Shown here: positions 8,845-17,070 of the stretch, in pieces
Numbering within the stretch: position 1 is the first letter of the stretch
Layout: each line of letters begins with the position of its first letter
NCBI RefSeq assembly: GCF_017744135.1
Contig: NZ_JAGHQU010000003.1
Span: 124,001-188,000 of the forward strand
Direction: 5' to 3'
Length of the DNA: 64,000 nt
From: Endozoicomonas sp. G2_2
GTDB lineage: Bacteria; Pseudomonadota; Gammaproteobacteria; Nevskiales; Salinisphaeraceae
Made by a program: the position numbers and the translations under genes
The notes under the pieces: model-generated
The model's input: the letters and a program-made list of their open reading frames with translations, nothing else
Databases searched by the model: none
Told to the model about the DNA's origin: nothing

Positions 8845-9543
8845 GTGAGCGGCGCGGTCGCCGTGCGGGACGCCGCGACCACGGTGCTGTTGCGTGATGC
8901 CGACCCGGGCGGGACGGATGGCCTGGAAGTGCTCTTGCTGCGGCGCCATGGCAGTCATGTGTTCGGCGCCAATGCCTATGTCTTTCCGGGGGGCGCGATC
9001 GACGCGGCCGACAGCGATCCAGCGCTGGCGGCACGCTGTATCAGCGGCGCCGAGCAGGCCGCCACCGAGGGCGGGGCCGTTGGTCTGGCCGCCGCGATGG
9101 CGGCGATCCGCGAATGCTTCGAGGAGGCCGGATTGCTGGTCGGTTGTGCGGCGCGCGGCAACGAAAGCCAACGCGACGCGCTGCGCGCGGCGCTCAACGA
9201 CCAGAGTCGCGTATGGCGCGATGTCGCCGAGGTGCTGGATCTGCGGTTCACCCTGGATGACCTGCGTTATTTCGCGCACTGGACCACCCCGGCCGGTGCG
9301 CCCAAACGCTATTCCACACGCTTTTTCGCGGCCGCGGCGCCCGACGGCGAAGCCCGCTGCGATGGCCACGAAACCACGCATGTCTGGTGGGCGCCGCCCG
9401 CCGAGGCCGTGGCCGCGCATGACCGCGGCGAGATCACGTTGATGACGCCGACGCGCGCCACCCTGGAGACGCTGCGCGCATACGGCAATACAGCCGATGC
9501 GCTGGCCGGGCTGGTGGAAACCGCGGCGGTGCTGCGGGCATGA
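8845..9543 (+). CDS. Nudix hydrolase
   Basis: A protein of about 232 residues with the Nudix box core IRECFEEAGLL, here placed far after the glycine pair of YVFPGG, as in the NUDT19-like branch that acts on CoA derivatives or similar pyrophosphates. The N-terminal strand ATTVLLRDA and the segment VLLLRRHGSHVFGANAYVFPGG fit that branch. The start is uncertain: GTG at 8845 precedes the domain directly, while ATG at 8776 would add 23 poorly conserved residues and overlap the divergent gene. The stop overlaps the next start (ATGA), coupling it to the metallo-hydrolase. The substrate is not known. Confidence 0.85.
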   Translation: MSGAVAVRDAATTVLLRDADPGGTDGLEVLLLRRHGSHVFGANAYVFPGGAIDAADSDPALAARCISGAEQAATEGGAVGLAAAMAAIRECFEEAGLLVGCAARGNESQRDALRAALNDQSRVWRDVAEVLDLRFTLDDLRYFAHWTTPAGAPKRYSTRFFAAAAPDGEARCDGHETTHVWWAPPAEAVAAHDRGEITLMTPTRATLETLRAYGNTADALAGLVETAAVLRA

Positions 9544-10370
9544 GCGCCGTGCGCCGCGGTGCCGAAACCATCGCCCCCGGCGTGGTCCGGCTGATCGCCC
9601 CCAATCCCGGCCCGATGACCGGGCCCGGCACGAACAGTTATGTGGTCGGCACGGGCCCCTGCGCGATCATCGACCCGGGGGTGAACGACGACGATCATCT
9701 CGACGCGCTCGTTGCCGCGGCGCCCGGTGAAATCGTCGCCGTGCTCGTGACCCACGCGCACCCCGACCACACGGGAGGCGCACGCCGGTTGGCCGAGCGG
9801 CTGGGCGTGGCCGTGCATGCGCATGCGACGCAGCTGCGGGGCGTGCGCGACAAGGCGTTCCACGCCGATCGTTTTATGGCCGACGGCGATCGTGTGGCGC
9901 TGGGCGATATCACCCTGGAAGCCATCCATACACCCGGCCATGCGGCCGATCATCTGTGTTTTCTCTGGCGCGAGACCGGGCTGCTGTTTGCGGGCGACAC
10001 GGTCATGGCCGATGTCACCGTGGTGATCCTGCCGCCCGACGGCGGCATGACTGCCTATCTCGAGAGTCTGACCCGTCTTCGCGCGTTGCCGATCAAACAG
10101 ATCGCACCGGGCCATGGCCGAATGCTCGACGACGCGCTCGTCGTGCTTGCCCAGATCGTCGAACACCGGCTTGCACGCGAGGCCCAGGTGCGCGAAGCGC
10201 TGGCCGACAGTGACGATGCGACAACGGCAGACGCCATCGCCGCGCGGCTGTATCCCGACCTGGATCCGCGCCTGCGCGGCATGGCCGCCGCGCAGGTCGA
10301 ATCCCATCTGCTGCGCCTGGCCGAACTCGGCCAGGCGCAGGCTGCGGGCGACGGCTGGGCGCCGGACTAG
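9540..10370 (+). CDS. MBL-fold metallo-hydrolase (LACTB2-like)
   Basis: A 276-residue metallo-beta-lactamase-fold protein with the metal motif T-H-A-H-P-D-H (His72, His74, Asp76, His77), the downstream TPGHAADH and AGDTVM metal ligands, and APGHGRML near the C-terminal part. The N-terminal NPGPMTGPGTNSYVVG is typical of the LACTB2/RNase Z-relative group, whose members include endoribonucleases and thioesterases. The C-terminal helical region of about 80 residues fits the winged-helix tail of LACTB2. It follows the Nudix gene with a 4-bp overlap and converges on the dienelactone hydrolase gene, sharing the CTAG stop region. The substrate is not assigned. Confidence 0.88.
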   Translation: MSAVRRGAETIAPGVVRLIAPNPGPMTGPGTNSYVVGTGPCAIIDPGVNDDDHLDALVAAAPGEIVAVLVTHAHPDHTGGARRLAERLGVAVHAHATQLRGVRDKAFHADRFMADGDRVALGDITLEAIHTPGHAADHLCFLWRETGLLFAGDTVMADVTVVILPPDGGMTAYLESLTRLRALPIKQIAPGHGRMLDDALVVLAQIVEHRLAREAQVREALADSDDATTADAIAARLYPDLDPRLRGMAAAQVESHLLRLAELGQAQAAGDGWAPD

Positions 10371-11164
10371 TCGTCGGGCTGGTCGGTGCCGGTTTCGCCA
10401 CCGGCGAGCTTGTCGGCGAGAAACGTCTGAGTGTGCGCCCAGGCGCGCTTGGCCGCGACGGCGTCGTAGGACACGCCGTCGATGCCGTAATCGTCGGCGG
10501 CGGGGTTGGTGAAGGCATGCTCGGCGTCGCCGTACATCGTCAGATGCCAGTCGACGTTTTCGCGGGCGTCGAGGGTTTTGGCGAGCTGGGTCACGTCGCT
10601 CATCTTGACCATCGGGTCGGCCGCGCCATGCAGCACGAGAATCGCGGCGTTCACGTCATCCGATGTGGCCGGCGGCGGCAGATGGCCGTGCAGGCTGACC
10701 ACGGCGTCCACCGGCGCGCCGGAATACGCCAGCTCGAGGGCGCTGGTGCCGCCGAAACAGAAACCGATCGCACCCAGATGCGCGTCGTCGACCCGCGGCG
10801 CCTCCGCCAGCTGTGACAGTGCCGCCTGTCCGAGCCCGCGCAGATTCGCCTTGGCGGCAGTCGACCAGCTCTTGGCTTCCTGAGGGCTTTGCGTGGTCTT
10901 TCCCTCGCCGTACATGTCGGCGGCAAAGGCCACGTAACCGGCGGCGGCAAGCTCGCGGGCACGCTGCTTGGCGTAGTCGTTGAGGCCCCACCATTCCGGG
11001 ATCACGAGCACGCCCGGACGCGCGGTGTCGTCGCTGTCGTCGTAGGCGAGATAGCCGACGTGCGTCGTGCCGCCGACATCGTATTCGATGCTTTGTGTTT
11101 GTACCGCAGCCGCGGCCGGCAGAGCGAGCAGGCCGAGCATGAGTCCGGCAATCTGGTGTTTCAT
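10367..11164 (-). CDS. Dienelactone hydrolase family protein, exported
   Basis: An alpha/beta hydrolase of 265 residues with a cleavable signal peptide (hydrophobic 6-17, cleavage near PAAAA-VQ), so it is probably periplasmic. The dienelactone hydrolase triad is visible: Cys136 in GFCFGG, Asp183 in HGAADPM and His216 in DAEHAF, plus PEWWGL with the conserved Glu. Cytoplasmic dienelactone hydrolases take part in chlorocatechol breakdown, but exported paralogues are common and rarely characterised. No aromatic-degradation genes are adjacent. It lies upstream of nothing in its own direction, because its 3' end meets the convergent MBL gene. Confidence 0.87.
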   Translation of the reverse strand: MKHQIAGLMLGLLALPAAAAVQTQSIEYDVGGTTHVGYLAYDDSDDTARPGVLVIPEWWGLNDYAKQRARELAAAGYVAFAADMYGEGKTTQSPQEAKSWSTAAKANLRGLGQAALSQLAEAPRVDDAHLGAIGFCFGGTSALELAYSGAPVDAVVSLHGHLPPPATSDDVNAAILVLHGAADPMVKMSDVTQLAKTLDARENVDWHLTMYGDAEHAFTNPAADDYGIDGVSYDAVAAKRAWAHTQTFLADKLAGGETGTDQPDD

Positions 11165-11236
11165 GGCGCGTATCCGAAAAATGGGCGATGTCGGGCAAGC
11201 CTAGCGCAGCTTGGCCGACGCCTTCATGAATGGGGC

Positions 11237-12895
11237 TCAGTCGTCGAGTGGTATTCCGGCGCGCTCGATCAGGGCCGCACAGTCGAGTTCCGCCGCGACG
11301 GTGCCATACGCCATGCCGCGATCGCCGCTCAGGCGGGCTTCGCAGAATGCCTTGCCCACCCAGGCGGATTCGCCGGTGAGCAGAATACTGGCCTGGAGTG
11401 CGCGCGCGACGCCTTCCGCGACCCGCCGCGCCTGGGCAGGCTGATCGGCCACGGTGGCCAGCGTTTTTTCGAGGGCATTGCAATGGGCGTCGTAGGCTGG
11501 ATGCAGCCCGGAGGCCCGGCCGAGTTCCGCGCGCAGGGCGTCCACGGCGGCCGGGCTTCGGGCCATTGCCCGCAGCATGTCGAGACACTGGACATTGCCC
11601 GAGCCTTCCCAGATCGAGTTCAAGGGCGACTGGCGGAACAGGCGCGGCAGAATCGACTCCTCGACATAGCCCGCGCCGCCGAGACATTCCTGGGCCTCGT
11701 TCACCAGCGGCGGGGCCGCCTTGCAGATCAGATACTTGCCCACGGGCGTGGCGATACGCGCGAGCAGCTGCTCGTGGTCGTCGTCCGACTCGAATGCGCG
11801 CGCAAGGCGCATCGAAAGCGCCATGGCCGCTTCGGATTCGAGCGCCATGTCGGCAAGCACCTGCTGCATGAGGGGCTGGTCGACCAGGCGCGCACCGAAG
11901 GCCTCGCGATAACGACAGTGATGAATCGCCTGCACCAGCGCCTGGCGCATCAGACCGGCCGAGCCGAGCATGCAGTCGAGACGTGTCTGCGAAACCATCT
12001 CGATGATCGTCGGCACGCCGCGCCCGGCGTTGCCGACCCGGTACGCCTCGGCATCGAAGAATTCGACCTCCGACGATGCATTGGAACGGTCGCCGAGCTT
12101 GTGCTTCAGACGCTGGATCTCGATTGCATTGCGCTGGCCGTCGCGCGTCCAGCGCGGCAGCAAAAAGCAGGACAGGCCCGCGTCTTCCTGGGCGAGCACC
12201 AGAAATGCATCGCACATGGGCGCCGAGAAAAACCATTTATGGCCGGTCAGCGTGTAGCCGCCGTCGGCGCGCGGCGTGGCCCGCGTGGTATTCGCGCGCA
12301 CGTCCGAGCCGCCCTGTTTCTCGGTCATGCCCATGCCGATGGTCAGGCCGGTCTTTTCGGCGTGCGGCGTGAAGCTGGGGTCGTAGCTGTTGGCCAGAAT
12401 GCCGGGCAGCCAGGCTTCGGCGAGCTCCGGTGCGTGACGCAGGGCGGGCACGGCGGCATGCGTCATGGTGATCGGGCACATCGTGCCGGCTTCCATCTGG
12501 TTGTGCATGTAGACCAGACCGGAGCGCACCACCTGGGCGCCTTCGCGCTGGGCGGTCCAGGTCAGCCCGTGCAGGCCGTGTTCCTTGGCCAGCGCCATGC
12601 TGCGGTGATAGGCCGGGTGAAAACGGACCTCGTCGATACGATGCCCGTAGCGATCATGGGTCTTGAGTTCGGGCGGGTTCTCGTTGGCTTCGAATCCGAT
12701 CTCGATCAGTTCGGTGCCGGCGATCGCGCCATAGGTGCGCAGCCGGTCCTGGCCCCAGTCGCCGCCTTCACGATGGATGGCCTCGACCAGCGCGGTATCC
12801 GCTGTGAAGGCGTTGTAGTCCACCAGCGGCGGCGGCTGATTGGTTACATCGTGGGTACGCAGATTATGGCGGGGGCGCAGCGGGATATCGGTCAT
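11237..12895 (-). CDS. aidB: AidB-type acyl-CoA dehydrogenase
   Basis: A FAD flavoprotein of about 552 residues that matches E. coli AidB along its length. Shared blocks include NPPELKTHDRYGHRIDEV, AGTMCPITMTHAA, GMGMTEKQGGSDV (FAD-contact region), GHKWFFSAPM, DKLGxRSNASSEVEF-like KHKLGDRSNASS, LGGAGYVEES and NSIWEGSGN. AidB binds DNA, has weak isovaleryl-CoA dehydrogenase activity and is linked to the adaptive response to alkylation damage. ATG at 12895 was chosen; an ATG 42 bases upstream (12937) is in frame. No ada gene is in view, so whether it is induced by alkylation here is unknown. Confidence 0.9.
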   Translation of the reverse strand: MTDIPLRPRHNLRTHDVTNQPPPLVDYNAFTADTALVEAIHREGGDWGQDRLRTYGAIAGTELIEIGFEANENPPELKTHDRYGHRIDEVRFHPAYHRSMALAKEHGLHGLTWTAQREGAQVVRSGLVYMHNQMEAGTMCPITMTHAAVPALRHAPELAEAWLPGILANSYDPSFTPHAEKTGLTIGMGMTEKQGGSDVRANTTRATPRADGGYTLTGHKWFFSAPMCDAFLVLAQEDAGLSCFLLPRWTRDGQRNAIEIQRLKHKLGDRSNASSEVEFFDAEAYRVGNAGRGVPTIIEMVSQTRLDCMLGSAGLMRQALVQAIHHCRYREAFGARLVDQPLMQQVLADMALESEAAMALSMRLARAFESDDDHEQLLARIATPVGKYLICKAAPPLVNEAQECLGGAGYVEESILPRLFRQSPLNSIWEGSGNVQCLDMLRAMARSPAAVDALRAELGRASGLHPAYDAHCNALEKTLATVADQPAQARRVAEGVARALQASILLTGESAWVGKAFCEARLSGDRGMAYGTVAAELDCAALIERAGIPLDD

Positions 12896-12992
12896 GATGT
12901 CGGGCAGTTGCAAACCGAACTGCCGATTGTGCCTCATCCCCGCCAGGCCGGCCGATAAGCGCGATTATCCGCGCGTGCCGGCGAGCGCGCAC

Positions 12993-13020
12993 AAAAAAAA
13001 GGCCGACCCGCAGGTCGGCC
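12993..13020 (-). terminator. Rho-independent terminator of pstS
   Basis: The perfect arms GGCCGACC (13001-13008) and GGTCGGCC (13013-13020) enclose the loop CGCA. On the minus strand the stem is followed by eight uridines (13000-12993). It lies 52 bp after the pstS stop and also shields the following aidB gene from read-through. Confidence 0.92.
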
Positions 13021-13072
13021 CCCGTGGCACGGGGCATACCCCCGAAACCACCCGATACCGGTTGGGCGAAGA

Positions 13073-14185
13073 TCAGCCGTGGCTGCCCTTGAGCGATGCC
13101 TCGGTCACCTTCTCCTTGTTCTTCCAGTTGTCGCGAATCTGCTCGAGATCTTCAGGCGGCAGCGAGATCAGGCCGAGCTTCTTGAGCGCGCCGCGATCGC
13201 TGGCCATCTGATCGGACAGGAACAGCGTGACGTATTCGTTCATGCCGCCGATCTTGTCGACATGCGCGTTCTTGGTATAGAAGAACAGCGAGCGCGAGAT
13301 CGGGTACTCGCCCGAAGAAATCAGTGCCCGCTGGGGTTCGACGCCGTCGATCTTCGCGGCCTGGATCTTGTCGCGGTTCTCCTCGAGGAAGGAGTAGCCG
13401 AAGATGCCGATCGCGTTGGCATTCTGGGCAAGCTTCTGCACGATGAGGTTGTCGTTCTCGCCCGAGGGCACGAACTTGCCGTCCTGACGGATAGCCGGCT
13501 TCTCGCCGTTGTAGCCGTCGATGTTCTCGGCGCCGTGCTCGATCACCAGCTCCTCGAACGCGTCACGGGTGCCCGACGAGGTGGGCGGGCCGTATACGAG
13601 AATCTCGGTGTCCGGCAGCGAGGCGTCGATATCGCTCCACTTGATATAGGGGTTATCGACGAGCTGGCCGTCCTGCGGCACCTGGGCGGCCACCGCCTTG
13701 GTCAGCTGTTCGCGCGACAGGTCCAGCGCCGGCTCGCCGGCCTTGCGGCCTACCACGATGCCGTCATAACCGACCATGATCTGGGTCACGTCCTCGACAC
13801 CGTTGTCCTGGCACATCTTGAGTTCGGATGCCTTCATCGGACGCGATGCGTTGGTCATGTCCGGGGTGTCCTCGGCCACGCCGCTGCAGAACAGCTTGAA
13901 GCCGCCGCCCGAGCCGGTCGATTCGACCACCGGGGTGCGGAAATCCGTGGTTGCGCCCATTTCCTCGGCCACATACGAGGAAAACGGGTAGACCGTGGAC
14001 GAACCCACGATGCGCAGCTGCGAACGGCTGTACTGTTCGCCCGACTGCGCTTGGCTGTCGGTGCCGCTGCTGGCGGTTTCGCTTTGGCCGGCGTCCTGGC
14101 CCTGGCCGCATGCGGCCATCAGGGTGGTCGCCGCGGCGAGCGCCAGCAGTGATTTCGATCGTTTGTTCAACAGCGTCGTCAGCAT
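13073..14185 (-). CDS. pstS: Phosphate-binding protein PstS, lipoprotein
   Basis: The periplasmic phosphate-binding component of the high-affinity PstSCAB importer, 370 residues. The signal peptide ends in a lipobox-like LMAAC, so it should be a membrane-anchored lipoprotein. Phosphate-ligand motifs are present: IVGSSTVYPF, ESTGSGGGF, and PTSSGTRDAF. The open frame runs much further upstream, but ATG 14185 sits just before the signal peptide and has AAGGATC as a candidate ribosome site. It is unusual in standing alone: pstC, pstA, pstB and phoU are not adjacent. A Pho box lies about 63 bp upstream and a strong terminator follows. Confidence 0.93.
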   Translation of the reverse strand: MLTTLLNKRSKSLLALAAATTLMAACGQGQDAGQSETASSGTDSQAQSGEQYSRSQLRIVGSSTVYPFSSYVAEEMGATTDFRTPVVESTGSGGGFKLFCSGVAEDTPDMTNASRPMKASELKMCQDNGVEDVTQIMVGYDGIVVGRKAGEPALDLSREQLTKAVAAQVPQDGQLVDNPYIKWSDIDASLPDTEILVYGPPTSSGTRDAFEELVIEHGAENIDGYNGEKPAIRQDGKFVPSGENDNLIVQKLAQNANAIGIFGYSFLEENRDKIQAAKIDGVEPQRALISSGEYPISRSLFFYTKNAHVDKIGGMNEYVTLFLSDQMASDRGALKKLGLISLPPEDLEQIRDNWKNKEKVTEASLKGSHG

Positions 14186-14247
14186 GGAAGATCCTTTGCG
14201 GTATTGCGGCCTCGCGGCGCGATTGAGCGCAAGGCTGTCAGCTCGAG

Positions 14248-14265
14248 ATGACAGTTTTATGACGT
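14248..14265 (-). promoter_or_regulatory. Pho box upstream of pstS
   Basis: On the minus strand the sequence reads ACGTCAT-AAAA-CTGTCAT. This is two 7-bp direct repeats with the 4-bp spacer expected for PhoB (consensus CTGTCAT repeated). The second repeat is perfect and the first matches 5 of 7. It overlaps the murB stop codon, so phosphate-starvation control of pstS would start at the end of murB. Confidence 0.75.
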
Positions 14266-15270
14266 CGCGGTGCGGCCTGTCGAGCCGCGCGCGTCGGCGG
14301 GTAGCCGGGTCACCGGCGCGAAGTCGCCGATGAACGAGATTTCCGGCGTGAGCCAGTAGCCGGTCGCGGCCTGCACGGTACGCTGGGCATGCATGATGAG
14401 CGCGCAGACATCGGCGGCGCGTGCCCTGCCGTGATTGACGATGATGTTGGCGTGGCGCGGCGAGATCTGTGCATCGCCGCAGGACAGCCCCTTGAGTCCG
14501 CATTCGTCGATCAGCCGCCCGGCGCCGATGCCCTCGATCTTGCGGAAGATGGAGCCGGCCGACGGCTCGCTGTCCAGCGGCGGGTGCCGCTCGGCGCGCC
14601 AGCGCAGGTTCTCGTCCATGATGCGGGTCAGCGTTTCGGCGGGCGCGGGCTCCAGTTCGAAGGTCGCCGAGAGCACGATATCGTCGCGCGAGTGCAGCAC
14701 CGACTGGTCGTAGCCGAACTCGAAATAATCCACGTCGACACGCTTGCGTTCGTTGTCGGCGGTGAGCAGTTCCGCGGATTCCAGCACCTCGCCGATGAAC
14801 ATGGTGCGTTCGCGTTCCGGCGCCGGCGACAGGAAATGCAGGTTCTGCCACAGCGCGCCGCCTACCGTCGACGGAATGCCCACGTAGTGTTCCAGCCCGG
14901 ACAGGCCATGGTCGACCGCGGCATCGATGAGGTCGGGATAGACCAGCGCGCCGCTGGCCGCCGTCACGCAGGTGCCGTGGATGTCGATCGCCTGGGCGTG
15001 GTTGGCGATGACCAGCCCCGCGTAGCCGCGGTCGCCGATCAGGATGTTGGCGCCGCGGCCCAGCAGGAAATAGTCGACATCCAGATCGCGGGCCACGCGT
15101 ACCGCGGTGGCCAGGGCTTCAGGCGTCCGGGCCTCGACATAGAAGGCTGCGGGTCCGCCGATCTGGAAGCTGGTGCGAGCGGCCAGGGGCACATCGCGCT
15201 GCAAAGCGCGGCCCAGGCGCCGGGCCAGACCGCGCTGCTGCGCGGGTGTGGGAGTGCGGGGTTTTCGCAT
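14257..15270 (-). CDS. murB: UDP-N-acetylenolpyruvoylglucosamine reductase
   Basis: The flavoenzyme that reduces UDP-GlcNAc-enolpyruvate to UDP-MurNAc in peptidoglycan precursor synthesis. FAD-domain motifs NTSF-like RTSFQIGGPAAF, LGRGANIL and GIPSTVGGALWQN are present, then the catalytic Ser240 in AGSIFRK, the AGRLIDECGLKG block, HANIIVN, and the acid Glu310 in TPEISFIG. The commoner KNP after the catalytic serine is replaced by RKIEG. Length is 337 residues from ATG 15270; the frame extends 28 residues upstream without conservation. It precedes pstS and lies divergent from the HAD gene. Confidence 0.93.
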   Translation of the reverse strand: MRKPRTPTPAQQRGLARRLGRALQRDVPLAARTSFQIGGPAAFYVEARTPEALATAVRVARDLDVDYFLLGRGANILIGDRGYAGLVIANHAQAIDIHGTCVTAASGALVYPDLIDAAVDHGLSGLEHYVGIPSTVGGALWQNLHFLSPAPERERTMFIGEVLESAELLTADNERKRVDVDYFEFGYDQSVLHSRDDIVLSATFELEPAPAETLTRIMDENLRWRAERHPPLDSEPSAGSIFRKIEGIGAGRLIDECGLKGLSCGDAQISPRHANIIVNHGRARAADVCALIMHAQRTVQAATGYWLTPEISFIGDFAPVTRLPADARGSTGRTATS

Positions 15271-15417
15271 GAGGGGCGCTGAAACCGGGTAACGGCCCCA
15301 GATAGTCGGCGCGCAACCGAGCAAATACAAGGCCCGGCGCCGCGCGGCGGGCACGGATGTCGGCAGGCGCCGGGTTTCGCGTAAGCTGACACGAAACCGG
15401 GTTTATCAGAGGTTGCC

Positions 15418-16074
15418 TTGTCACAGTCGCAGCGCATCGTCGTATTCGATCTCGACGTCACGCTCACCCGCTACGACACGTTTCTGCCCTTCGTGATCGG
15501 CTATCTGCGCTATCAGCGCAAGCGCCGCAGCCTGTCGCTCTGGCGCCTGGCCACGCTGCTGAAATTCTGGCGCTGGGGAAACCGTACCTGGGTCAAGACC
15601 CAGGTGCTGCGGGCGTTCATTGGCGGCCAGCCGCGCGAGCGAGTCGAGGCTTGGGCCGATCGCTTCGTCGAGGAACTGCTCGAGGACGCTATGCGCGACC
15701 AGGGGCTCGACCAGCTGCGACGGCATCAGCAGGAGGGCGCGCGTGTGGTGCTGGCCTCGGCCAGTTTCGATATTTATGTCGCCCGGTTGGCGAAACGTCT
15801 TGATATCGAGGAAGTGCTCGCCACCCGTGCCGCCTGGAACGCCCGCGGCCGCCTGGTGGGCATGGACGGCGAGAATTGTCGCGACGACGAGAAGCTGCGC
15901 CGCGTCAAGGCCATGGACGACATGCCGGCAGACGGGCGCGGCGTCACAGCCTATTCCGACTCGCACGCCGATCTGCCACTGCTGTCCTGGGCGGAGAACG
16001 GCGTTGCGGTCTGCCCGTCGAAGCGACTGTTTCACCAGGTCGGCGGGCTGGGCCTCGAAGTCGCGCGCTGGTGA
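15418..16074 (+). CDS. HAD-superfamily IB phosphatase
   Basis: A haloacid-dehalogenase-type hydrolase of 218 residues. The four motifs are present: FDLDVTLT with Asp11 and Asp13, a serine in LASASFD, a lysine in DDEKLRR, and the acidic SDSHADLPLL. The group includes phosphoserine phosphatase-like and lipid-head-group phosphatases. Start is TTG at 15418 with AGAGG ahead. Its stop overlaps the GTG start of a small SMR-like membrane protein, and a second SMR-like gene overlaps that, so the three form a tight operon. The context suggests a role on a membrane-carried substrate, but the substrate is not known. Confidence 0.88.
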   Translation: MSQSQRIVVFDLDVTLTRYDTFLPFVIGYLRYQRKRRSLSLWRLATLLKFWRWGNRTWVKTQVLRAFIGGQPRERVEAWADRFVEELLEDAMRDQGLDQLRRHQQEGARVVLASASFDIYVARLAKRLDIEEVLATRAAWNARGRLVGMDGENCRDDEKLRRVKAMDDMPADGRGVTAYSDSHADLPLLSWAENGVAVCPSKRLFHQVGGLGLEVARW

Positions 16075-16427
16075 CTGTTTCCGAGGTCTTTCTCGTGCTC
16101 GCCGTGGGGTTGGCGAGCCTGGCTCAAATCCTGCTCAAGCACGGCATGAATCGCGCCGCGGACGCGGACGCCGGGCATATCTGGCTGCGGCCGTTGCGCC
16201 AGCCTTTGGTGCTGGCCGGCATGAGCACGCAGGTGCTGCTGACCTGTCTATGGCTGGTCGTGCTATCACATATCGATGTCAGTCTGGCGTTTCCGGTGCT
16301 CGCGCTGAGTTATGTCGTGGTGGTGGCCTACTCGGCGCTCTCGATGGACGAAGTCGTGGGCAAGCGCCGGTGGTGCGGGGTCGTGCTCATTGTGCTGGGT
16401 GTAGGCGTGCTGGCTTATGCGGCTTGA
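16071..16427 (+). CDS. Small DMT/SMR-like membrane protein, first of pair
   Basis: A protein of 118 residues with four predicted membrane helices (about 6-22, 40-60, 65-83 and 93-116), the layout of the small multidrug resistance and ArnE/ArnF type. The N-terminal helix carries LASLAQILLKHGM, which fits the GLxQxxLK pattern of EamA/ArnE-like proteins; SHIDVSLAFPVLALSYV in helix three is the matching DMT block. The GTG start at 16071 overlaps the HAD stop (GTGA). It overlaps the next gene by 11 bp. It probably works as a heterodimer with that protein. The substrate is unknown; ArnEF flip undecaprenyl-phosphate-linked aminoarabinose. Confidence 0.8.
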   Translation: MTVSEVFLVLAVGLASLAQILLKHGMNRAADADAGHIWLRPLRQPLVLAGMSTQVLLTCLWLVVLSHIDVSLAFPVLALSYVVVVAYSALSMDEVVGKRRWCGVVLIVLGVGVLAYAA

Positions 16428-16821
16428 GACGCGTTCACTGAACAGCGCCGGTCTGCTGGTGCTGACCGTGTCGCTCATGGCGGCCGGCCAGCTGTGCATG
16501 CGCCGGGGCATGCTGGCTTTCGGCCCGATCGAGTCGGCCGCGGCGTTCGGCAACCTGGTCTGGGGCGGCATCATCTCGCCGGGGGCCATTCCTTTCGTCT
16601 GGCTGGGGATGAGCGTCTACGCGCTCGCCATCATGGTCTGGCTGCAGGTGCTCTCGCGCATGGACTTGAGCATCGCCTTTCCGATGATGAGCCTGAGCTA
16701 TGTGCTGGTCTATCTCGGCGCGGCCCTGTGGCCGGCGCTCGACGAAGCGATTACCGTCGGCCGCCTGGCCGGCACCGGCTTGATCATGTGCGGGGTGGCG
16801 CTGGTGGCGCAGTCGCGGTAG
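16417..16821 (+). CDS. Small DMT/SMR-like membrane protein, second of pair
   Basis: A protein of 134 residues with four hydrophobic segments, paralogous in layout to the preceding one. It has SLMAAGQLCMRRGM at the first helix and LSRMDLSIAFPMMSLSYVLV in the third, aligned with the SHIDVSLAFPVLALSYV segment of its partner. Paired four-helix proteins of this class usually form asymmetric heterodimers, such as ArnE-ArnF. There is no arn operon nearby, so a flippase or exporter role linked to the HAD phosphatase is inference. The gene overlaps its upstream partner by 11 bp and is followed by about 250 bp without a gene. Confidence 0.8.
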   Translation: MRLETRSLNSAGLLVLTVSLMAAGQLCMRRGMLAFGPIESAAAFGNLVWGGIISPGAIPFVWLGMSVYALAIMVWLQVLSRMDLSIAFPMMSLSYVLVYLGAALWPALDEAITVGRLAGTGLIMCGVALVAQSR

Positions 16822-17070
16822 TGAGGCGATGCCTCGGACTTGTGTTCACCGTGTCGGCGTTGCAGATGAATATCTTTGGCTGATCGGTCTGAACCGCAAA
16901 AACAGATGCCTGGCTCGCGTGACCGACAGACCGAGCTGGGAGAAAACGGTGACTCCAGCAGCGCCGCTCGGCAAAACGTTCCCGAGTAGGGAATTCAGCA
17001 GCGGAACCACCGCGGCAACCGGCGGTCTGTTCGTGTCCGATTTTTTTTTCGGACCTCTATGACCTAGAAA
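16822..17070. other. Convergent intergenic gap
   Basis: A 249-bp gap between the SMR-like pair (+) and the TadG-like gene (-). It holds an inverted pair TCGGTCTG (16884-16891) and CAGACCGA (16927-16934), and GTCCGA / TCGGAC arms around a run of eight T at 17035-17054. Either could limit read-through between the convergent units, but neither has canonical terminator layout. No gene is seen. Confidence 0.4.

Noticed and set aside
10889-12958. 689-residue plus-strand frame over the aidB region
   Set aside because: The minus strand encodes a clear AidB protein; the plus frame is a shadow.
13073-14851. Long N-terminal extension of pstS to 592 residues
   Set aside because: The extra part crosses murB and the Pho box, and the true protein begins at the signal peptide (14185).
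17035-17054. GTCCGA-T8-TCGGAC as a terminator
   Set aside because: The T run is inside the loop rather than after the stem, so it does not have intrinsic terminator form; kept only as part of the gap description.
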